A stretch of 64,000 bases of DNA from Rhodamnia argentea (lineage: Eukaryota > Streptophyta > Magnoliopsida > Myrtales > Myrtaceae), in NCBI RefSeq assembly GCF_020921035.1, contig NC_063151.1, positions 186,001-250,000 of the forward strand, written 5' to 3'. Positions 45,497 through 55,764 of this stretch are shown here, piece after piece; the first letter of the stretch is position 1, and each line of letters begins with the position of its first letter. A program made the translations under genes and the position numbers. The notes beneath the pieces are model-generated. The model was not told the DNA's origin, searched no databases, and worked only from the letters and a program-made list of their open reading frames with translations.

Positions 45497-46388
45497 TCAG
45501 TTCAGTCCGCCCGTCTGCTTTTTGTCATCCTCGGTACTATGTGAAAGTCCACATATTTACATGTGTTTTTCCATTTGACAATATTAAGCAGATTGTAAAA
45601 ATCTAGGAAAGGCCAAAAGACAAAGACTTAGTATGCAATTTTATATTAAACAAATAGTTGAAATTATAAGACAATGAAAACAGGTCTGCCTGACAAAAGA
45701 TCACATTTCCGCTCGTAAATTTCTCTACTAGTTTTTGATTGCTCTGAAAACTTGGACCAGATGGGAAAAAAACAAAAAGCTTATAAAGAAAGGAAAAATT
45801 TTACCACCTGCACAACCAAAGCTAATGAAACAGGGACCAAATAGCAAAATTGAGAAAGGATAGGCATCAGACAATAAGCGAAATAGTAAGCCACATGAAA
45901 TTTCAGTGCGTATTGTAACTTTTTATCCATCATTTGCCTTCCCATCAATGATATCGGGAAAAGAGAAAGATCACATGAACACCAATGGATGCACAAGCAC
46001 ATTGCTTTCGAATTAAATTAGCCCGGAGTATATAATAGCTCCCTCCCTCTGACCAAACAGAAACAAAAACTCCGACACTGATGACCAAATAGTTGTCTGG
46101 TAGATAGCATGGCACGACAAAAGAAAAAGAAAAAATCCACCCTACAACGACACTCATCGCATGAGAACAGACGAGGGACAGCAAGAAAGAGCGAACACCG
46201 GTGTCTCAGGTATGTCACGAGGCATCAGACAATAAGCAGAGTAATATAGTCAGCACTGCGCATCAGTGTGTAGGATAAGATTCACGAAAAATCATCACTT
46301 GCCACCATGACAGTACATACGACAGAGCACTAAGCAGGCCAAAAACAAAAAAGAAGTAAAACGAATCCTCAAAACCCGAGAGGCTCAT
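45497..46388 (-). CDS. Possible two-exon microprotein gene (speculative)
   Basis: On the minus strand an ATG at 46388 opens a hydrophobic stretch (MSLSGFEDSFYFFFVFGLLS) running to a GTATGT donor at 46320. An acceptor at 45537-45538 opens an acidic/basic tail (STEDDKKQTGGLN) ending in TGA at 45497. The two are phase-compatible (68 + 40 nt) and would give 35 aa: one membrane segment and a charged C-terminus. Upstream is a TATAAAAT box (about 46861-46868, minus) and a CT-rich leader of the sort plant genes have. Against it: upstream ATGs in the leader, a middle exon could be missing, and I know no matching family. Unspliced, the first frame reads to 41 aa. Confidence 0.25.
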
Positions 46389-46868
46389 GGCACCTAATCT
46401 TTGGAGAAGCAACGATCGGAAAAAAAAAAGAGAGAGAGAGTAGAAATCGAGCTTGGATCAAACGAAGCAGAAAGGAGAGAACGAGAGAGTGTCGGTCGGT
46501 CCATTTGACACCAAGGCAAAGCCCAAGAAGAAAGCATGCGATGGGCTGGTAAGCCGACCGAACTCGCTCTGCGCAACTCCGTTTTATCCCCTCTTGCCAA
46601 TTTTTTTTTTTTTTTTTTTAGCGAGAGATCGCCGCAAGAGGAGAGGGTAAAAGGGTTGCAGCTCTGCGTTCGGACGAGACGCAAGCTAATGGAGATTGAT
46701 GAGGTGATGAGAGTTGAGGCGACCACGTCGGCAACGGCAAACACAGAGAGGACGAAGAAGATATCGGAGAGAGAGAGAGAGAGGGAGGGAGGACGAATGA
46801 ATCGCGAAGGAGGCGGCGCAGACGGTGAAGAGCGAAACGTTTAGGGAGAGATCGATTGATTTTATAGA
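46389..46868 (-). promoter_or_regulatory. Minus-strand promoter and 5' leader
   Basis: A TATAAAAT box lies at about 46861-46868 on the minus strand. It is followed downstream by a long CT-rich leader with a (CT)n run, as in many plant 5' UTRs. A poly-A run (46601-46619 region, read on the minus strand) interrupts it. It points to a transcript heading left, whose product is uncertain. Confidence 0.45.
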
Positions 46869-48505
46869 TGGGGCCGGGGGGAATGGGGGAGTTAGGGTTT
46901 TTCCCAAGGGGTTTTCGGCATTTGAGGTTTTTTTTTTTTTTTTCCCAAGTCGGGTCAGAAAATGTGTTGATCCGAGATGTTCAAGTCCGAACCGTTTGCG
47001 CGATTATCAAAACTGATCCATTGACACCTCTACATAAAAGGCAATTATGTTTTAAGCATATTGAATTTTCTTTAGAGTTAACATCACGAAAAAATTCAAA
47101 CCGATACACTTATGACAAATTTACCTCAAACTAAATTTTTTATCACAAAAAAATCCAAATTGATACACATACGATAAATTTTTCCGGAACTAATTTTTGA
47201 CAGCAAAAAATCTCAAATCGGTACATTTATAACAATTTTACCTTTTGTTAGTTTCCGTTAAATTAAATTAATATCACAAAAAATCTCAAACTAACACACC
47301 TATGACAAACGAATGATAAAAACCTCAAATTGGTACACTCATCAATGGCCACGTGTCATCAAACTCATCAATTTGATCAAAAATTTAATGAAAACTAACA
47401 TAGAGTAAATTTGTCATAAGTTTATCAGCTTGAATTTTTTTGTAGTCAAAAAATTAATTCGAGACAAATTTATTGCATATATATCAATTTGAAAATTTTC
47501 ATGATATTAACATTCTCTTACAAAAATTATAGGATCTAATTATTGACTACTAGCCTAAAAGAAGCCCGTCATTATCACACGGCAATATATTAAAAATGTG
47601 TTCTTTGCTCTCATCTGCATTCCACATGAGAGTAGATGGTCCTCACATCAACAATTATGTCTGTGCTACAGAGGATTGTCTTTGCAAGAGGCACGAGTTT
47701 CCGACAATTCATCGAGTAGAGATGAGCTTAAGAAAATGATAATTTTAGATATTAATGGATTCAGATAAAGTTTCTCCCCTTGTTTTTCCAGAGTCTTTTA
47801 CACACACTTAAACATCTGGGTATCGACCAGGAGAAAAAAAAAAACAGAAAAAAAACTTAAGCATCAGGGCCATTCCGGGTCAAGTACCTGGACGCCCTTA
47901 ATCCGTCTCATTGGCGTGGATCCATCTCGAGATGGGAGTTTGGACAAATTTCTCAAGACTGTACATTTGCAATTACAATAAATCTGCACTCTCAAATTCT
48001 GCAACCTCTTCGACCAAAAAAAAAATTCTGCAACCTCCCAACTTTATTAGTCCCATCAACGGCCTGATCTTTTTAAATGTACAGTTATAATAAATGTTGC
48101 TTCACCAGAAATCAGAACTTAGTAGAAGCAATGAAAGCAACGAAACGATATCAAAACTCACTAGTCGTTAAAGCGCGTCATGCCTCCAAAACACCTTATA
48201 GCATGATCTATTGTTTGCACAATCTCGTCGAATTAACAGACAGAGGAGGAGAAAATAGTACAAACAGGGGAGCATTCCCATGCGAGGAGTTACAGCAAAA
48301 ATCAGGGTATGTACAGCTTGGACAAGATCTACTCAACCCTATGAGCATTGTCCAAGTGCACCTCTCTAATCTCTATCCTCTTCGCGAGAATGAGTTGAGG
48401 CAACTCGGGCTCTACACCTAGAGGATCCAATTCCTCAAGAAGCACCAGTAAACGTTCTCCTACCGCCCCTGAATTGCAGATGAAGGTAAAGAAGAGAAAA
48501 ACCAA
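46869..48505. other. Intergenic spacer with a fold-back element
   Basis: Contains a fold-back TIR element (47070-47518) and otherwise no recognisable gene. Short open frames such as 48077-48421 (+) overlap the 3' flank of the downstream minus-strand gene and look accidental. Confidence 0.55.
47070..47518. mobile_element. Fold-back TIR element (MITE), sister of 15880-16295
   Basis: The left end gttaacatcacgaaaaaatt mirrors the inverted right end atgttaatatcatgaaaatt. Sub-repeats with 'cc.atacac..atgacaaatt' run along both arms, as in the 15880 copy. More diverged than that copy, so perhaps older. Confidence 0.62.
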
Positions 48506-51500
48506 TTACTCCACCGTCGCTTCCTCTTTTTCATTATCTGATGCCAGGAGGGAAGCCATGCTGTCCTCAATGTACTTGACATGACATAGCTCGCCACCAG
48601 CTTCGTCAGCAAATGTAATCTTCTTTCTTTCCTTGTGAACCCTATGTTCCATCATAGGATTACAATCCTCAGTTGATCTCTGGAATTTACAATGATATTG
48701 TCAACAAATGCAAAAGTGCCATCTATATCCAGCATTTTCCAGCCATAAAAGAAAAGGACAGAATCAAACCATTATTTTGCAAAAACGGTTGCAATCCCTC
48801 GACATCATGGAAAGCCACTTCCGTGCGGTTTCTTTCACTTTACTGGCATTTTCAATGGCAGTCTTTACCTGCCAGAGAGACCGGAGTTAATAAATTTTTA
48901 TGCTAGCAAATTCTCTTTTCTTGAACAAGTCAGATGAGAAATGAATGAAGAAAGAACAATGGGCTCCCAAACAATGCTTCCGTACAAATACTAGAGTGAC
49001 TAATGTCTTCCTAAGTAGTGGAGAGAGAGAAGTCCATTTAGACTGCAAAATCATGAAGGTCGCTGTAAGGACGAAGCAAACGAACCAAAGGGTAAACCAT
49101 CATCAAATTGAACTTTAAAAATAGGGTAACCAATGTCATATCAACTCTCAAGCCAACTGAATCGCAGTTTCTCATCTGCAGCTAGGAAGATCAGTAACGG
49201 ATAAGTGCACAGACTCAGATATAACGGACCATAAAAGTAATTTTGTAGATAGAAAAACATATATGGTAGCCTTCACACAGCATAACAGGTAACTCAAGAC
49301 AAGCCTCAGAGAACAAATGCATGAACATAATTCTGCTCAATAGATATTCCCAAAACAAAACCTAATCCACATGTTAATAAAAAAATAGAGCAAAAGAATA
49401 TCCTAAGAGTGCTATAAAGGTACTAAAACTGTAATCTTGATCTGCTCATCAGCATACCTCATATGTTGTATATTTTGTAGTTCCTGTAAGACAGCTATCA
49501 GCACACGAGTTCCCTTCCACAATATCTGTCATAACATTCAACTCGGTCATGAGTTTTGTAGCAAGATTGTCAATGTCTTGCATCTGCCGTTGAGAGAATG
49601 CAATCGCATTCTGAGAACAGCTCTGAGTGGAGTTTATACGCGGTACGGTGCCAGATAGATTAAAATCTTTGTGACTGCCTTTAGGTGGTGATCCTTTTTT
49701 ATTGCCTTTTAGTTTCTTATGTTTGGGGTTTGGAGGTAGTTCAGCCCTTCTGACCAGTTTGAACCTTTCAACTCCCACAGACGACCTCTCCATCTGTTTC
49801 TGTGAGTACAGTTTTCCCTTATATCCTGCAAATACCATAAGAAATACTAAGTGACAGAGTAAAGAACAGTGAAATGCTACAGCTACCGGGTAATGAAAGC
49901 AATTATCACAGCCATGTGTGACAAGGAGCTCAATAAAAGGAAACAAATTCCAAGCTTGGAACTTATGTTCCCATTTAAAGAGTCTAATGAACATGGACCA
50001 GCATTTGAAATGGACAACCAGATAAAAAAAAAAAAAAAAGAACCATGCTGAAAATTGTTATTTGTGGGATGAAGGCATTCAGTCATGATAGAACTACAAG
50101 ATTTATCATAGGATTTCTCATGATGACTGTGGTTACCTTGTGAACAGTCCTGTTTCAAAGATGGCCTAGATAGACCATGAACAGTACTTTTTTTAGAGAT
50201 CCATATGAGAAACCCTACATTACCCCACATACCATAACAATCATCATTTGACTCTGTTGCACCCATCAATTTACGCAGTCTTTCCTGAGAAGTTGGAGAT
50301 ATGACCTGACAAAACAAGCACTATTTAGAGAAGGAATCAGGACAGATTCACTCTAGTCGCATGACAATATCAGACAAGTACCTTTCTTGCAGAAAACAAC
50401 CCCCCGCGTGCACAATGTAACTCCAACTGACTAAACTTTTCAAACATTTGCAAGGTTGTAGGATAATCAGCAACATCACAAGGAGGGTCTGCGGTGCAGC
50501 TGATTTCTGCATCATCATCACCAGTACATATATGAGATTGTTTCTCCACATCGATAGGAGAATCCGAGCAGACAGCACAACTTGGATTCAGATTTGCATT
50601 GCAAGCTGAGTTACAATCACAGACAATGCTTTTCTTAGAAATTCTCTCATGATCATAAAGCATATTCTCTCCAGCATCATCCTGAGACATGCCTACGTCA
50701 TCTCCACAGGGTTGTTTTGTGGGCTGACTGCTGCGAGAGGACCCATCTGGATCTGGACTGGAACTGCTTAGGTGTAATGTCATAGTGTGTGTCGACAAAT
50801 AATCTTCGCAGCTGTTGGGATTACAGCAAAAGCCATTCACAGAACTTTGAGAAGGGGCTTCAAGGCTGAGGAAATTTGTATGACATGCTTTGTCTCGTGC
50901 CTCTGATTTATGTATATCTGATTCATGATAATTCAACCTCGGTACTTCCAAGTAGCTGACCACTGAAATTGCCACATCAAGGTTGGACGACTCAGATGCC
51001 AACGTGGCACGATCCACGTCTTCATATGGCACTTTATTGAGACCACAAATCTCGGATTCTTCGGCGACAGAAATCAAATTATCCTGATAAGACTCATTAG
51101 CCAGGTTAGGCACTTCACCGGAAACTGCAACGGAGGAGCTGGATTGTCCACCATTGACAGCTGCTAAGGAATCTCTGGGAGCACCAACTCCAGCTTGTGA
51201 GTTTAAATCATAGTCATGGGCCTCATCCTCAACTTTTACAGATATAGGCATTAGTAAATTCCCGTCAGATTGCAGGGTTGGTTGAGGAGATGGGATCTGT
51301 TCTGCTCTGACAACTACTTTGGCTCTTTGACATGATGAATCTCTGCACTTTTTAGGGGAAACCTTCTTGCCTTTGAAGTTCTTAATTTTGGCTATCCATT
51401 TAATCAAAGGCTCCTCGAGGTCAAGTTCAGCTTCCTCAGAAAGAGAGTGAGAATGAGCCTCCCTTTTAGGAGTGCGAGAATCATCATCAATTGCACTGGA

Positions 51501-51905
51501 ATCTTCACACAAGAATCGTTTCCGTTTCTGCATTTTACATCTCTCTTTAATTTGATTCAACGTCATATTCCGCAGGCAAAAATCATCTAGAAGGCTATTC
51601 TTTTCATCAACACGACTGAACTTTGAACAATTTAAGTTGGATTGAGTTGTTTTTCTTCCCACCATGTCAGGATATAATCCTCCTCTGACATCATCATCGT
51701 CATCAAAATCTGAGACATCAAGCTCATCTTTTGGCTCAAACTTTCGGAAGTTAATGTGCTCTTTGACATCTCTTGAGCCACATAAATCAGCAACTTTCTT
51801 GAATGAAAGTGCTGGTCTTCCATGTGTTACATTTAGGACTTTGGTCACATGGCCATTTTTAATTGCCTGGATAGAATGCAAGTGGATGCAACTTCTCAAC
51901 TCCAT
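48506..51905 (-). CDS. Plant protein of unknown function, 745 aa
   Basis: Transcript order: 50382-51905, 50233-50305, 49458-49825, 48770-48868, 48506-48679, all in phase. I know similar uncharacterised plant proteins starting MELR.C.HLHFIQ but no function. Visible: an acidic run DVSDFDDDDD (about 64-73), a basic NLS-like MQKRKRF (about 124-130), a long Ser/Asp/Glu-rich middle that is probably disordered, and a basic stretch NPKHKKLKGNKKGS. Two conserved-looking C-terminal blocks follow: ENASKVKETARKWLSMMSRD and RKKITFADEAGGELCHVKY. KKITF fits the RVxF docking pattern for protein phosphatase 1. Composition suggests a nuclear protein. A non-coding first exon probably lies near 54000-54240, which would make a 5' UTR intron of about 2 kb. 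Confidence 0.82.
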
Positions 51906-52441
51906 GCCTTGAAAATGACTTAATCCTTTTTCGAGATTCTAGAAAGCTTTCAAGGTCCTGGATTCATGCCAAGCAGCAGTTAGGAACTCAACTGATCATT
52001 AAAAGACACATCAATCCTACGGCTGCTAAACATTACTCTTAACATAACAACCAGAAGAGGAAAAGAATTGAAATTGCATTAATGAAATGAAATGCAATCA
52101 AAGTTAGAACTGGATCACATGACAATGTCTGCAGAAAAGCATACTCGAGCAACTCCATATTTAAATCACTTTGAATAGCAAAAAAAAAAAAAAAAACCAC
52201 TTAACCAGACAGAGATAAAGGTAAAGAGGAGATGTGGAAGGACGAATTAGTTAGGAGATCTCTATCCGTACAATTCTTCATGATCTAGGTCCAGTCCAAA
52301 ACATAATTTAAATTATGTCAGATCAAACTTCTACCTCGCTGTAGTCTGTTGGAATCTGCACTGGTGTCAATTATATTTATTGTAATTCATTGAGCTGGCT
52401 GGGCAGGTACAATCAACCCATCAGCCCGTCCGGTGCAAGGA

Positions 52442-53155
52442 TGTTAAGGGTGCTTCTGTTGACCTTAATTCAGTTTTGGTGATTACAAAACTCACCCAAA
52501 TATGTTGTTGATTATTTGGAATAATATCTGCACTGTTTAAAGTATTCTAGGATTTCGAACAGGTACAAAGACTATCTCAACTCTGAAGAGAAGGGCCGGG
52601 TTTCAGGCCAAGTATCGGAAGTTTTATACTCAGACACTTGGCTGCTGAGTTCAAAGTTAATTATTGTCTGCCCAATCCAGTGGGTGTCCGGGCCTTTTTT
52701 GGCCATACAAGCGGAAGCCTCGACAATTGAATTACTACCCGTTTAAAATGTGCTAACGTCTATTTGAGCTTGTTTCTATAAATAGGGTTGCACATTGCCT
52801 TAAGCATGTAGAGAACACTACATATACTAGCTAAAAACTCTTGCACATACTTTGCAATCAAAACTGTTGAGAAATTAAACCGTATGAGAAATATTTTGTA
52901 AAAGAGTTAACCCTATTTGTAATGGAGAGTTGGCTCCACTGTAAATCAACCCTTGTACGAGATTTCAAGTTTAGTGGATTGGACATGACTCCTAAACGAT
53001 ATCGGGGAATGGAGTGGACAACGATTTGGAACAAAAACCACTATAAATCGGTTAAGCGTTTCTCTGTCCCTACTCTGATTCCTAATGAACCCATAGATTC
53101 TTCTACCACTAGACCAGATCTTCCACATTTTATTAAAATTATCTGATCTTGAGCA
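52442..53155 (+). mobile_element. Fossil LTR (Copia, SIRE-like), solo or fragment
   Basis: The stretch begins tgttaagggtgcttc and soon has 'ttttggtgattacaaaac'. Further on it has the 'aaccactataaatcg' block familiar from SIRE-type Copia LTRs. No second LTR and no internal region are seen nearby, so it is either a solo LTR or a fragment. It is old and clearly broken. Borders are approximate, and I could not find a target-site duplication. It lies between the unknown gene's coding start and its presumed upstream exon. Confidence 0.5.
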
Positions 53156-53979
53156 AATGATTTCGGATTTTAGTGCTTGCGTGGCAGATGGAGTCAAAAA
53201 GACACAAAAATCCTAACTCTGAAAAGTAAATCTATGACAACTTCCGTCTGTAGAAAGTTCTAATAAACAACTCATCTCAGGTCTATAATTACTTGTCGAG
53301 GGACTCCAATTTGTAATCGACAAGCCATTTTGTTATCATTCCAATCCCAGCCTTTTGTACATGTAAGGATGACGATCCATTCCTCCATAACCTTCCATGA
53401 TGTCTAAAAGATGCAACTTTAACAAGCAGTCTGACATTCTATCAGCAATTTTTAACATTCCATACAAGAGAGTGCAGCCTAGTTCCTATCTGACGAAATT
53501 GATGTTTAAATCTCTGTGAAAACAATAATTTCACTGGAGCTACTCAGCTATTTTCACCAGGATTCTCATTTCCTCGAGTCTGATAATCTAAATTCTAAAT
53601 CAAAGTTCATGAAAGATCTTAAATCCTACAAATTTCCCATGAGATATTAATGTTCTCCACAAAGTGGACAGTAGACACCTAAAAGCGCATAACAAACGAT
53701 CCCGAGAGAAATCATCATTGTTGACCTGACGACTCAGACATCAAGCGACCGGAGGATCTAATGACACTTTAAAGATAAAAAGAAAAGTGCGCTAATTCAT
53801 GAGTTCCGGCTCTCGAGACAACAGAGCAGCGAACTCTCAAAATCAATCGTTAATTGAGAGCAAAGCCAAAGTTACAGAGATTTAATACTCGACGGCAACA
53901 ATGAAGGACCGAGACAACGACAGGACAATGACTCCGCTATTTAACACTGACCGGAGTAGAAGAACGACACGCGGATTCG

Positions 53980-54330
53980 GAGATCTACCGGGTGGAGAGT
54001 CGGGTCCGGGTCTGGAGATGAGACCGTGCCTGATTCGATGCAATCAACGATCAGAATCGAGCATCGCAGATCCGAGCGTGACACGGCTTCCGCCGGAGCG
54101 TAGAGAGTAAACGAGGCCGACCCCGAGTCAAAACGGTGAGGAATGGTGCGTCGGAGAGAGCCCGATGGAGAACTTCAGCTTGAGCTCGCTCCTCAAGGAT
54201 TGGAGAGAGAGGGAGGGAGGGAGGGAGGGGCTGTATGAAGCAAGAAGGCGCCAATTTTGCAGTGGCGGGAGCTGGAGGCTTATTTATCTTTGTGAGGGAT
54301 GGTGTGGGCTGGGCTTGGGCCTCATGTGTC
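53980..54330 (-). promoter_or_regulatory. Probable 5' UTR exon and promoter of the 745-aa gene
   Basis: On the minus strand, GC- and CT-rich leader-like DNA runs from about 54240 down to a possible donor (CCCG|GTAGAT) near 53990. Upstream are three clustered Site II words on the plus strand: TGGGCT 54305-54310, TGGGCT 54310-54315 and TGGGCC 54316-54321. The exact transcription start and splice sites are inferred. Confidence 0.45.
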
Positions 54331-54375
54331 GGGGATGGGCATGATCCTCGTTCAAGATTTCTTTGAATCTTAGGG

Positions 54376-54671
54376 GCGCATGACAACACTCCTGCTCCAT
54401 AAATTATACTCTAATTTTTTTTAATTCCACTTCTGAGTAGAAACTAATTTTTCTACTTCTGAAAAAAATTAATTTTATAGCAGTAGGTGGGAACTCTTCT
54501 TAAAGAAGAGACGATCCGGTCTCAATAAAAAAGAAAAGAGCACTTTTACTTCTTTAAGTGGCTCCAAAACCCTCCAAAATGATAAAAATGAAGTTGCGTA
54601 ATCAAACGAATTTCTGCTCTATAAGTTGTGTTATCAAACGGATTTTTACTCCAGAAGTATTGTGATGCACG
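54376..54671. mobile_element. Short TIR element, same ends as 36983-37701
   Basis: The left end gcgcatgacaacactcctgc mirrors the inverted right end gtgcatcacaatacttctgg. About 295 bp with arms built of 'cttctg' and 'aaatt' words, and no GC core. Probably a MITE derivative of the family seen at 36983. Confidence 0.62.
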
Positions 54672-55627
54672 TTCTTAATTAATCATCACTTTTCATTAGC
54701 TCCAATGCTCGTGGTTTTGTCGTATTTGCCAAGTGAAGGAAGTAGGAGTGACCATGATTCCATGGTAAAATTAGAAACCTAGAATTGAGTGAGCAATTGA
54801 TCTGCTTATAAATTTTAAGGTATGCATGATAGGCTGCACGTTCTAAAAATTGAGTAACGTGCTCCAACAAGTAAGTTCCAAGTAGGTGGAACCTAAAATA
54901 TGGAACTTGCAACAAGTTTTTATTTTTTTCTTAGTATATATCTTCACGCTAGATGTCCGATAATAAGTGTGTAATCTTGAATCACCAGTGTGAGCCTCCA
55001 TTTCCAACGATAACTATGATCGAGACTTTTTTATTGTTAATGTTTCATATTTACTTGCGTGTCCAACTATGAATTGTGATAAGTTGATTGTAGCAATAAA
55101 TATTCGTCATTAAAAGTAATGATTCTCTTATCCTTCGCCCAATGCTAGTGAGGTCCGACTTTTGTCCGAGTGCAACGATCTTCGTTAATGGCCCGAGGAG
55201 GGACGATGGAAAAAAGAAAAAAAATGAAAAAATTTAAATGATGAGAATGTTCTTGATTAGACCTGTATTTAAAATAATGAAGGCAATTTAAATTTTTATT
55301 CGAAATAAATTTATTTAAAAAAATATATGTATTTTAGGTCTTCATTTAGAATTTTTCCTAAATTGACCCGTGACGAATTTTCGGCATGCTTTGCTAGTGC
55401 TTCCGAAGAGGGTGGCTCGTGGCGCATGGGCGGAGCAGCAAGTGTCACGCGCCGGATGCCTTCCGTGACGTTCACGTCGCGCCCTGCCAATGTCGCCCCC
55501 CGCCCACAAAATTAAGCCAAGCCGAGCCGAGCGACCCTCGCACGAGCTTGAAGGGGGCAAATCAATCGCGAAACGCAAACGGAGCGCACCAATCAAGCTG
55601 TTCTCGATCATCCATCCCCGTTTTGTC

Positions 55628-55652
55628 TTCCTCCTCCTCCTCCTCCTCCTCC
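55628..55652. repeat. (CTC)n microsatellite
   Basis: About eight trinucleotide units in the probable 5' UTR of the DUF4091 gene. Confidence 0.9.
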
Positions 55653-55764
55653 ATAATCGCCCATCGATCGCCCATCGCATACCTTCCTTGCTCAGTTGAG
55701 CGGTTGATCTCTCCGATTCCAGGTCCTTCACGCTCGCAGCACCGTGGTTCGACGCCGCGAGAAC

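Larger units (their letters stand above)
54331..55764. other. Spacer between divergent genes
   Basis: No gene seen. Contains a TIR element (54376-54671), AT-rich DNA, and from about 55350 GC-rich DNA with a TCC-repeat leader for the next gene. Confidence 0.55.

Noticed and set aside
46394-46844. Open frames on both strands, 102-116 codons
   Set aside because: They arise from the CT/GA-rich leader and a poly-A run. Low-complexity translation and no family resemblance.
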